A DNA stretch of 64,000 nucleotides, from assembly GCA_902779645.1 (NCBI GenBank), contig CACZCH010000003.1, positions 83,841 to 147,840 on the forward strand, written 5' to 3'. Positions 26,436 through 33,390 of the stretch are shown here, piece by piece. A model generated the notes under the pieces. It saw only the letters and a program-made list of their open reading frames with translations, had not been told where the DNA came from and did not search any database. A program made the position numbers and the translations under genes. The first letter of the stretch is position 1, and each line of letters opens with the position of its first letter. The DNA is from an uncultured bacterium (GTDB lineage Bacteria; Cyanobacteriota; Vampirovibrionia; Gastranaerophilales; Gastranaerophilaceae).

Positions 26436-27352
26436 AATATATTGTTTCGGGTTACATAGGGTTTGATAACTTTGGAGATGAAGCAATAGCAAGCGTTTTA
26501 ATTCAAAAGCTAAAAAAAGCCGGTGCAGAAAAGATAACATACATATCTTCAAATCCTAAAAAAACTTCTGAAATTCATGGTGTAAATTCTTGCTCTATGC
26601 TTGGCTTTTTACCCTCTCTTATTAAATCCGATATTCTAATCTCAGGCGGAGGAAGCCTTTTACAGGATAAAACAAGTTTGAAGAGTCTTATATATTATCT
26701 TCTTGTTATTTTTAGCGCACTTGTTTTAAGAAAAAAAGTTCAAATATACGCTCAAGGTATAGGTCCCATAAATTCTAAACTAGGGCAGATTTTTACTAAA
26801 TTATTGCTGAAAAGAGTTAATGAGATAACAGTAAGAGACAAAAAATCACAAGAACTTTTAAATAAATGGGGAATCCCATCTCTTCTTGTCAAAGATCCAG
26901 TTTTTGATATGGAAATACCGCAAAATGATAAAAAAGATATCTTAGGAGTTCAATTAAGGGCATTTGACGGAGTAGATGAAATATTTTTAGATAATTTGGC
27001 AAGAGCAATTACAAAATATTTTCCGCATAAAAAAATCCAAATTATATCACTCCAAGACAGCATTGATTTAGAAGTTTGTAATAACTTTGAAAAAATACTT
27101 AAAACAAAAGGTTTATTTGATGTTGAAGTATTAAGCAGTCTTTCAATTAATGAAGCAATAGACATTATCTCAAGCTTGGAATACTTAATTGCAATGAGGT
27201 TCCATGCAAACGTAATCGGAGTTAAATCAGAAGTAAAAACTCTTGCAATAAACTATGACCCGAAAGTTGAAAAACTTGCTGAAGAATATCATTTGCCTCT
27301 CATAAATTCTAATGATAAAGATTTTTCTCATGAATTCGAAAGGCTTCTCTAA
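26432..27352 (+). CDS. csaB: Polysaccharide pyruvyl transferase CsaB
   Basis: A 306-residue protein beginning YIVSGYIGFDNFGDEAIA, with LISGGGSLLQDKTS, QIYAQGIGPINS and, near the end, AMRFHANVIG. These are conserved in CsaB/WcaK-type pyruvyl transferases. In other bacteria CsaB adds pyruvate ketals to secondary cell-wall polymers, which bind S-layer-homology proteins; CsaB is widespread in cyanobacteria. The ATG lies in an ATGA overlap with the kinase gene. It acts in the cytoplasm on a lipid-linked or nucleotide-linked sugar; the actual acceptor here is unknown. Confidence 0.9.
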   Translation: MKYIVSGYIGFDNFGDEAIASVLIQKLKKAGAEKITYISSNPKKTSEIHGVNSCSMLGFLPSLIKSDILISGGGSLLQDKTSLKSLIYYLLVIFSALVLRKKVQIYAQGIGPINSKLGQIFTKLLLKRVNEITVRDKKSQELLNKWGIPSLLVKDPVFDMEIPQNDKKDILGVQLRAFDGVDEIFLDNLARAITKYFPHKKIQIISLQDSIDLEVCNNFEKILKTKGLFDVEVLSSLSINEAIDIISSLEYLIAMRFHANVIGVKSEVKTLAINYDPKVEKLAEEYHLPLINSNDKDFSHEFERLL

Positions 27353-27432
27353 TTGACTTAAGCTCATGTTTTAAGTATCTTTAAATAGTGCGTCGTGCAT
27401 AAAAAAAGAGTTAAACAAGGGAAGAGAAAACT

Positions 27433-28515
27433 ATGGATTTTACAACATTAACTATAAAAGTATTAAAAATGCTATCAATCGTTGGCGGGTACGGTATCGG
27501 AATTATTTTACTAACGATTATTGTGAGAGCCGCTATGTGGCCTTTAGGCGTTTCTCAACAGCGTTCAATGAGAACTATGCAAATGCTCCAGCCTAAAATG
27601 AAGGCGATTCAGGAAAGATATAAAAGTAATCCGCAAGTAATGCAGCAAAAGATGATGGAGTTCTATAAAGAACACAAATTTAACCCTATGGCCGGTTGTT
27701 TTCCGCTTCTTATACAAATGCCAATTTTTATTCTTTTGTATTCAACTTTAATGAGTCCGCAATTTATCTCTATGGCAGGGGATTCGCAATTCCTATTTAT
27801 TAAAAGACTTGATGCAACAATGAAAACATCAGCAGGTGTTTCAAATGACGGAGTTTTTGGTGTTTCAAAGTATGATTCGTTTATGACAGGTAAATCCGCA
27901 AAAGTTTATTTCAAAACTGACCTTGAGCCGATAGATAATGTTAAAATTGAAAAACCGAATAAAGCGGTTGAAGTTCAAGGAACTCTAAACCCTGGTGAAC
28001 CTGCTGATTTTAAAGTCAGCTTGGATAGTTTGAACCTAAAGTTCAGCCAGCTTGACCAAATCGAAAAGGCAGAAATTGCTGTAACAGATATTAATACCAA
28101 AGAAGTTGAAAATATGACTTTCGTTAGGAAAGATGGACTGCTTGTAAGCACAATTCCTACAAAAGAAGTAAAACCGGCTTTCCATTGGGATGTATTTGCG
28201 TTGCTAATTCTGTTTATGATAACTATGGTCATGTCTCAAAAAGCTATGATGGCTATGAACAAGAATGCTAACCAAGATCCTGCGCAGGCAGCTCTGCAAA
28301 AGCAAATGAATACGTTTATGCCTCTCATGCTCGGTTTTACTTTCTTCATTATACCTATTCCTGCCGGTGTACTTTTATACTTAGTTGCAAGCAACTGTTT
28401 CCAAGTTGTTCAAACTGTTATTATAAATAAACAGCTTGAGCTTGAAGATGCTCAAAAAGAAAATAAAATTAGCGATATTGATGTAGCTAATGCCAAACAA
28501 ATACAGGAAAAATAA
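27433..28515 (+). CDS. yidC: Membrane protein insertase YidC with long second periplasmic loop
   Basis: A 360-residue Oxa1/YidC protein. Helix TM2 (about 18-38) holds the groove Arg (IIVRAAMWPLG). The cytoplasmic hairpin (QPKMKAIQERYKSNPQ) and TM3 (about 89-107) follow. Then comes an unusually long external loop at about 108-252, beta-rich and rich in Lys/Asp, before TM4 and TM5. As far as I recall, cyanobacterial YidC proteins carry a comparable insert, unlike the short loop of Firmicutes. It inserts proteins into the cytoplasmic membrane. The usual neighbours rnpA, rpmH and jag are absent. Ribosome site AAGGGAAGAG. Confidence 0.94.
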   Translation: MDFTTLTIKVLKMLSIVGGYGIGIILLTIIVRAAMWPLGVSQQRSMRTMQMLQPKMKAIQERYKSNPQVMQQKMMEFYKEHKFNPMAGCFPLLIQMPIFILLYSTLMSPQFISMAGDSQFLFIKRLDATMKTSAGVSNDGVFGVSKYDSFMTGKSAKVYFKTDLEPIDNVKIEKPNKAVEVQGTLNPGEPADFKVSLDSLNLKFSQLDQIEKAEIAVTDINTKEVENMTFVRKDGLLVSTIPTKEVKPAFHWDVFALLILFMITMVMSQKAMMAMNKNANQDPAQAALQKQMNTFMPLMLGFTFFIIPIPAGVLLYLVASNCFQVVQTVIINKQLELEDAQKENKISDIDVANAKQIQEK

Positions 28516-28636
28516 AATCTAAAATTTAACAAGAAACAATTTTATGAAGTTACGATGTAAATATTTGTAAAGTTGTTTCTTTGTTTTTAGCAAAAAAAAT
28601 ATTTATTCTTTTTAAAATGGTCATAGGAGTTTTGTA

Positions 28637-28972
28637 ATGCAGATACAAAAAAATAATCAACTTAATTTTAAATCATTAAGCTTTACTCCGAATGCATTGA
28701 ATGCCCTGAGCAAAAGATTGCCGTCAGGTCAATTTATGCAAGTACAAGAAAAATACATAAAAAAGTATGAAAAATCCCCGTTTGAAATAGTTATTGATAC
28801 ACAGACAGGCGGAAGTCAAAGGTTAATAGCTAAAATAAAAGAATTAAAAAATATTAAAGGCGTTTTGAAGATCTGGTCCATTGTAGATATTTTTAAAGAA
28901 AATTCGTTTTCAAGTATGTTCCGCAGTCCAGAAAAGTTTTTAGAAAAATTAGACAAGAAACATTTTTTTTAA
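28637..28972 (+). CDS. Small protein with N-terminal LNFKS motif, 111 aa
   Basis: ATG at 28637 with TAGGAG upstream. It begins MQIQKNNQLNFKSLSFTPNA, where NFKS is at residues 10-13, and contains KKYEKSPFEIVID (about 43-55) followed by GGSQRLIAKI. The next gene encodes a relative with YEKSP...D...G.RL.A.I at the same place. There is no classical signal peptide or membrane span. The family is unknown to me. It belongs to a set of five proteins in this window that share only the N-terminal motif. Confidence 0.75.
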   Translation: MQIQKNNQLNFKSLSFTPNALNALSKRLPSGQFMQVQEKYIKKYEKSPFEIVIDTQTGGSQRLIAKIKELKNIKGVLKIWSIVDIFKENSFSSMFRSPEKFLEKLDKKHFF

Positions 28973-29020
28973 AAATAAATAATAATTAACACAAATCAAA
29001 TATTAAAAAAGAGTTTATTT

Positions 29021-29368
29021 ATGCAAGTTAACAACAATTATCAACCGAGTTTTCAAGGAGTTTTTATCTCTAACAAATTGCAAAATGCAATTAAAAAGGG
29101 TAATATCAAGAAAAGAAGTTTGCAGTTCATCGAAGTGTTAAAAAAGCAATATGAAAAAAGCCCTGTAAATACAATTTTGGATTTGGCAGATACTTCAGGT
29201 AACAGATTGGATGCTCAAATCTTTTACGGAAAAGTGAATTCTCCGATTGCAAACAAAACATTCGGATATTATGAAGAAGATTCTGTTTTGAACTTTTTCG
29301 GAATGGGGAAAAAGGCATTTATAGATAAAGTAAAAAATATTATAACAAAACTCGAAAAAGCTTTTTAA
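29021..29368 (+). CDS. Small protein with N-terminal SFQG motif, 115 aa
   Basis: The start is an ATG 48 bp after the preceding relative; the ribosome site AAAAGAG is weak. It begins MQVNNNYQPSFQGVFISNKL, with SFQG at residues 10-13. KKQYEKSPVNTILDLAD and SGNRLDAQIFYG match the first of the pair in order and spacing, so they are diverged tandem duplicates. The C-terminal region is helical and basic. No known domain, signal peptide or membrane helix is visible. Function unknown. Confidence 0.75.
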   Translation: MQVNNNYQPSFQGVFISNKLQNAIKKGNIKKRSLQFIEVLKKQYEKSPVNTILDLADTSGNRLDAQIFYGKVNSPIANKTFGYYEEDSVLNFFGMGKKAFIDKVKNIITKLEKAF

Positions 29369-29414
29369 ATCAGAGTGAATGCAAAGTAACGATTTTTTGT
29401 AATATAATTATATT

Positions 29415-30473
29415 ATGTTACTTTCAGAATTTGATTATACACTGCCGGAAGAATTGATAGCGCAAACTCCTGCTGAAAAGCGGGAGAATTCGCGTATGAT
29501 GGTTCTAAAAACAGGAAACGGCATTAACGAAACTATTGAGCACAAGCACTTTTATGACATTGTGGATTTGCTTGATGAAAACCATGTTTTGATATTGAAT
29601 AATACAAAGGTAATTCCTGCACGTTTGTACGGATACAAAGATACCGGTGCAAAGATAGAAGTTTTTCTTTTAAAAGAACACGAAAATAAAGAATGGGAAG
29701 TTCTTATTAAACCTTCTAAGAGAGTTAAAGAAGGAACTGTTATAAAAATTGCAGACGAGTTATCCGTAGAAGTTATCAGACCGCTTCCTGACGATGGGAA
29801 ATGGCTTGTCAGAATGATTTATGAAGGTGATATCTTAGATATTTTGCACAAAGTCGGGAATATTCCGCTCCCCCCTTATATCGAAAGAAAAATGACGAAT
29901 GAGGAGCTTAAAAAGCTTGATTTTGAACGTTATCAAACTGTTTATGCAAAAGATGAAGGCTCTGTTGCAGCCCCGACAGCAGGATTACATTTTACTCAAG
30001 AGATACTAAACAAGCTGGCTCAAAAAGGAGTTGAGATTGGGTATGTAACTCTAAATGTGGGTATAGGAACATTCCGTCCCGTAAAATGCGAAAATGTACT
30101 GGACCACAAAATGGATTCGGAAAGCTTTGAAATCACTCAAGAGACAGCAGACTTAATTAATATAGCAAAAGCTGAAGGAAAGAAAATTGTTGCAGTCGGA
30201 ACGACTACTGTTAGAACTCTGGAAACAGCTTATAAGCAATTTGGGTGTATAAAGGCTTGCAAGTCAGCATCAGAACTCTTTATTTACCCACCATATGAGT
30301 TTAAGGTTATAGATAAGCTGATTACAAACTTTCACCTGCCCAAATCAACATTATTAATGTTGGTAAGTGCACTTGCCGGTAAAGATTTTATATTTAAGGC
30401 GTATGAAGAAGCAATAAAAAATAAATATCGTTTTTACAGCTACGGCGATTGTATGTTCATCAATAAAGTTTGA
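29415..30473 (+). CDS. queA: S-adenosylmethionine:tRNA ribosyltransferase-isomerase
   Basis: A 352-residue QueA. FDYTLPEELIAQTPAEKRENSRMMVL at the start, YQTVYAKDEGSVAAPTAGLHFT, TLNVGIGTFRPV and TNFHLPKSTLLMLVSALAG are strongly conserved. It transfers the ribosyl part of SAM to 7-aminomethyl-deazaguanine in tRNA, the penultimate step of queuosine synthesis. A TATAAT at 29403-29408 lies only 6 bp before the ATG, and no ribosome site is visible, so the mRNA may be leaderless or co-transcribed with the small genes upstream. Confidence 0.96.
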   Translation: MLLSEFDYTLPEELIAQTPAEKRENSRMMVLKTGNGINETIEHKHFYDIVDLLDENHVLILNNTKVIPARLYGYKDTGAKIEVFLLKEHENKEWEVLIKPSKRVKEGTVIKIADELSVEVIRPLPDDGKWLVRMIYEGDILDILHKVGNIPLPPYIERKMTNEELKKLDFERYQTVYAKDEGSVAAPTAGLHFTQEILNKLAQKGVEIGYVTLNVGIGTFRPVKCENVLDHKMDSESFEITQETADLINIAKAEGKKIVAVGTTTVRTLETAYKQFGCIKACKSASELFIYPPYEFKVIDKLITNFHLPKSTLLMLVSALAGKDFIFKAYEEAIKNKYRFYSYGDCMFINKV

Positions 30474-30508
30474 AAAATATAATAAATGCATTATAATAGA
30501 ATTACTAC

Positions 30509-30580
30509 GCGGACGTAATTCAGTGGTAGAATGCAACCTTCCCAAGGTTGACGTCGAGGGTTCGAGCCCCTTCGTCCGCT
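30509..30580 (+). tRNA. tRNA-Gly (anticodon CCC)
   Basis: A cloverleaf folds from acceptor stem GCGGACG (30509-30515) with CGTCCGC (30573-30579). The anticodon stem CAACC/GGTTG encloses the loop TTCCCAA, giving CCC, and the T loop is GGTTCGAGCC. CCA is not encoded. The 3' end sequence AGCCCCTTCGTCCG recurs at 30748-30761. Confidence 0.93.
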
Positions 30581-30788
30581 TATTTTTTTACAATGAACAT
30601 GTATATATAAGGGGCGAGAACCACCAATCAAAGTTTGGTCAGGGTATGAACGCAAGCTGAGCGGAGGCTGGAGCAGTTTTGTTTGTAGAAACGTAAGTTT
30701 CAAAAACAAAATGCACAATTGCCGTTCAATGCGAGGCGAAGCAAGACAGCCCCTTCGTCCGTTTTTGATTAAGCAAAGGGCTATTCTT
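30581..30788. other. tRNA-Gly 3'-end duplication and non-coding insert
   Basis: Between the tRNA and the MarR gene lies about 165 bp without a convincing gene, closed by a 14-bp exact copy of the tRNA 3' end (30748-30761). The interval contains a hairpin (GTTTTGTTTGTAGAAAC / GTTTCAAAAACAAAAT area, 30677-30712) and is richer in G+C than its flanks. It resembles the remnant of an insertion at a tRNA attachment site. Confidence 0.5.
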
Positions 30789-31244
30789 TTATTTTGTTTT
30801 AGCTTTTGTTAATTCTGAGATTGCATCTTTAAAGATTCTAATATATTTAGAATAAGTTTTTACTAAATTTTCGAAGTCGGAATCTGGAACACTTTCCATT
30901 ACGTTGGTTTGAATCTCAACTATCGGTAATATATGTTTCTGAATATATTTTTTGCCATCTTCAGTTAAATATATAGGCATGTTTGGGTATTTACCTGTTT
31001 TTAGTGTAATAAGCCCGTTTTTCTCAAGTTTTTTTATAGTTGAATTAGTTGTTTTTTTGTTTATATATCCGTTGTTAGCAATATCTTTTTGTAAACAGCC
31101 TTCACCAAGCTCCATTATAGAAAATAAAACAACATATTCACTGTCTGACAAGCCGTTGTTAAGTAGTAGTGTCTGATACATGTTATCGATTTCACAGCAC
31201 ATACTATTTAAATATTTTACCTTGTCATTAATTTTAAAATTCAT
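30789..31244 (-). CDS. MarR-family transcriptional regulator, 151 aa
   Basis: A winged-helix protein with LSDSEYVVLFSIMELGEGCLQKDIA followed by the recognition helix INKKTTNSTIKKLEKNGLITLK and the wing YPNMPIYLTEDGKKYI. Long helices at both ends should form the dimer interface. MarR proteins are usually autorepressors released by small aromatic or oxidising ligands. The gene lies divergently from a small exported protein whose promoter is about 60 bp away, so that promoter is a candidate target. The ligand is unknown. Confidence 0.9.
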   Translation of the reverse strand: MNFKINDKVKYLNSMCCEIDNMYQTLLLNNGLSDSEYVVLFSIMELGEGCLQKDIANNGYINKKTTNSTIKKLEKNGLITLKTGKYPNMPIYLTEDGKKYIQKHILPIVEIQTNVMESVPDSDFENLVKTYSKYIRIFKDAISELTKAKTK

Positions 31245-31274
31245 ATTTTTATGATATCACAAATTTTGAGTTTG

Positions 31275-31304
31275 TAGACAATATTTAACAAAAAATGTTA
31301 TAAT
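31275..31304 (+). promoter_or_regulatory. Promoter of the exported 143-aa protein
   Basis: TAGACA at 31275-31280, 18-bp spacer, TATAAT at 31299-31304 with an upstream TGT making an extended -10. It lies 19 bp before the gene and close to the divergent marR start. Confidence 0.6.
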
Positions 31305-31322
31305 ATAAAAAAGGATTTTAGT

Positions 31323-31754
31323 ATGAAAAAGATTGTTATTTTATTATTCTTTTTAGCTCCGCTTTTTGTTTTTGCGACGGAAGAAGTGTCTTTGGAAGGT
31401 TTAGATGAACCACAGTGGAAGGACTTTGCACCGGTAGCGTATGTTGATGTAAAAGAGCCGAAGGGTTTGGGTAAATTTAATGATGTAGTTGCTTATTGGT
31501 ACAAGCGCAGAGTTGAGTTTGAAAACGGAATAGAAAAATGTCGTGCAGTAGAACATAATGATGATAAAATAAGATGTTATCAGGACTTGAAGGTTAAACA
31601 ATATCAAAAAAATAGTGATTATAATGCAAGAATTGAAGCAATGGAGCGTGAAAGAATGAATCCTGTTGAGATGCAAAATCCAACCACAAATATGTATCCG
31701 ATAGGTGGTTTTATCCAAAATCTCGGCAGATACCAGCCAAATGAATTCAATTAA
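31323..31754 (+). CDS. Exported protein of unknown function, 143 aa
   Basis: A clear signal peptide (MKKIVILLFFLAPLFVFA, cleavage about residue 18) precedes a 125-residue hydrophilic region. It contains a Lys/Arg-rich helical stretch (YWYKRRVEFENGIEKCRAVE, about 60-80) and two Cys (about residues 75 and 86) that could form a disulfide. The C-terminus is Asn/Pro/Gly-rich. AAAGGA lies before the ATG. It is followed by a strong terminator, so it is probably monocistronic. No family is recognised; location is probably periplasmic. Confidence 0.8.
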   Translation: MKKIVILLFFLAPLFVFATEEVSLEGLDEPQWKDFAPVAYVDVKEPKGLGKFNDVVAYWYKRRVEFENGIEKCRAVEHNDDKIRCYQDLKVKQYQKNSDYNARIEAMERERMNPVEMQNPTTNMYPIGGFIQNLGRYQPNEFN

Positions 31755-31824
31755 GAGAATAACTGTACAGCAAATGTTATTGTCAGATTTGTTGAATAAT
31801 TTAGTATTTTATAAAAAAAAACAT

Positions 31825-31853
31825 AAAAAAACCACTCTTTGAGTGGTTTTTTT
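31825..31853. terminator. Bidirectional terminator between the exported-protein gene and tRNA-Glu
   Basis: ACCACTC/GAGTGGT stem with a TTT loop, six As before and more than six Ts after. It can end the plus-strand gene and, in the opposite direction, the tRNA-Glu transcript. Confidence 0.85.
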
Positions 31854-31855
31854 TA

Positions 31856-31931
31856 TGGTACCCCCAAGCGAATTCGAATCGCTGTCTACACCGTGAAAGG
31901 GTGTTGTCCTAGGCCTCTAGACGATGGGGGC
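31856..31931 (-). tRNA. tRNA-Glu (anticodon TTC), CCA encoded
   Basis: On the minus strand it begins GCCCCCATCGTCTAGAGGCC and has the anticodon loop CTTTCAC within the ACACC/GGTGT stem. It ends TTGGGGGTA followed by an encoded CCA. The 5' part and the G1-U72-type acceptor end resemble chloroplast and cyanobacterial tRNA-Glu. Confidence 0.95.
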
Positions 31932-32057
31932 TTATTGACAATATTAATAGTATCAAATCAATCTTGTATGTCAAGCGTTTCAAGTAAAATTAATTTTATT
32001 GTCTTGAAATAGTCATATATTAGTCCTAAAATAGTCTTAACGAAAGAAGGTTATAGT

Positions 32058-32810
32058 ATGATTCACAGAAAATCAAGAGAAGAAATTAAGCGCATGCGTC
32101 ACGCAGGACATATAGTTGCTTTAGTTCATAAAAAAATGAGAGAAGTCGTTGAACCGGGAATTTCAACAAAAGAACTCGATAACATCGCTATGAAAGTTAT
32201 AAAAGAAAATAAAGCTATTCCGACTTTTTTGGGATATAACGGTTTCCCCGCAAGCATCTGTACTTCAATTAATGAAAAAGTTGTTCACGGAATACCAAGC
32301 GAAAAAGAAATACTCAAAGAAGGTGATATCATAGCAATCGATGTCGGAGCTACATACGGCGGGATGGTCGGAGATAGTGCTTGGTCTTACGCAGTAGGCA
32401 AAATCTCAGAAGAAAAACAAAAACTAATGAAAGCAACAGAAGAAGCTCTTTTTGCAGGTATCTCAAAAATGAGAGCCGGAAATGTACTTGATGATATATC
32501 AGGAGCTGTTGAAGATGTTGCAAACTCATACGGGATGGGAATTGTCCGTAACTATGGCGGACACGGTGTCGGACACGAAATGCACGAAGACCCGTTTTTG
32601 TTTAATTACCGAGTAGGTGACAAAACTCTCATCAAACAAGGTTACGTAATCGCAATAGAACCAATGTTAAACCTAGGCTGTGATGATGTATTTGTCGAAG
32701 AGGACAATTGGGGTGTAATTACTAAAGACAGAATGCCTTCCGCTCACTTTGAACACACAGTCCTTGCAACAGATGACGAACCAATTTTAATGACAACCCT
32801 TATGGAGTAG
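32058..32810 (+). CDS. map: Methionine aminopeptidase, type I
   Basis: A 250-residue pita-bread enzyme. The five metal ligands are visible: Asp in AIDVGATYGGMVGDSAW (two Asp), His in GHGVGHEMHEDP, and Glu in AIEPMLNLG and HFEHTVLAT. It removes the initiator Met from new proteins in the cytoplasm. AGAAGGTTATAGT precedes the ATG. Map is often in the ribosomal operon next to infA and adk; here it stands alone about 18 kb away, closed by its own terminator. Confidence 0.96.
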   Translation: MIHRKSREEIKRMRHAGHIVALVHKKMREVVEPGISTKELDNIAMKVIKENKAIPTFLGYNGFPASICTSINEKVVHGIPSEKEILKEGDIIAIDVGATYGGMVGDSAWSYAVGKISEEKQKLMKATEEALFAGISKMRAGNVLDDISGAVEDVANSYGMGIVRNYGGHGVGHEMHEDPFLFNYRVGDKTLIKQGYVIAIEPMLNLGCDDVFVEEDNWGVITKDRMPSAHFEHTVLATDDEPILMTTLME

Positions 32811-32830
32811 CGTAAAGGGGTAAATATAGA

Positions 32831-32870
32831 ATAAAAAAAAGGTGCATCATTTGATGCACCTTTTTTTATT
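32831..32870. terminator. Terminator between map and the LysM gene
   Basis: A near-perfect inverted repeat (AAAAAAGGTGCATCA / TGATGCACCTTTTTT) with a very short loop and A- and T-runs on the two sides, suited to both converging genes. Confidence 0.9.
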
Positions 32871-32914
32871 CTACTTTCGTGTATTTTAATGCACGCTACT
32901 TGCTATGAACTTAA

Positions 32915-33274
32915 TTAAAAAAGATTGTATACCCAATTCAATAAGTCGCAAAATTTACCAATAGGGTCATATCCGCTTTCTTTAGGTTCAGTAGCTTTAG
33001 CATTATTCTTATTTGCCTCTACTTGTCTTTCATATTCTTCTCGTCTTTGTTGATATTCTGTCCAAGTTGAGTTTTTATATGTAGGAACTTTTATTTTTTG
33101 ATCAGGTCTTACTGTACTTTCCGGCTTTAGCCCCGGATTTATATCTGCAATATCTTTAGTTGATACGTGATTTGCAAATGCGATTTCTCTTAGTGTCTGA
33201 CCTTTTTTAATGGTATGCACATAAGTTGAATCTGTTGCAGGTTTTACAGGTGCCTTTGGCATTTTTACTACCAT
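32915..33274 (-). CDS. LysM-domain protein, 119 aa
   Basis: One LysM domain occupies about residues 18-66: YVHTIKKGQTLREIAFANHVS, DIADINPGL and VRPDQKIKVP. LysM binds GlcNAc-containing glycans such as peptidoglycan. There is no signal peptide at the N-terminus (MVVKMPKAPVKPATDS), so export, if any, is not by the standard Sec route. A charged linker (about 75-100) leads to a hydrophobic C-terminus (CDLLNWVYNLF). AAAAGGAGAAATA precedes the ATG. It lies downstream of the GGDEF/HD-GYP gene on the same strand. Confidence 0.85.
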   Translation of the reverse strand: MVVKMPKAPVKPATDSTYVHTIKKGQTLREIAFANHVSTKDIADINPGLKPESTVRPDQKIKVPTYKNSTWTEYQQRREEYERQVEANKNNAKATEPKESGYDPIGKFCDLLNWVYNLF

Positions 33275-33390
33275 GATTATTTCTCCTTTTATAATGTAAT
33301 ATCCTCTATGTATATATAAAGTATTTCACAGAGAAATAATTGCCTTTTTTATGGCAATATGTGAAGAAATGTAAAGATAATTTTAAAAAT

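Noticed and set aside
30491..30718. Minus-strand 75-codon frame over tRNA-Gly
   Set aside because: It covers the tRNA on the opposite strand and has no ribosome site.
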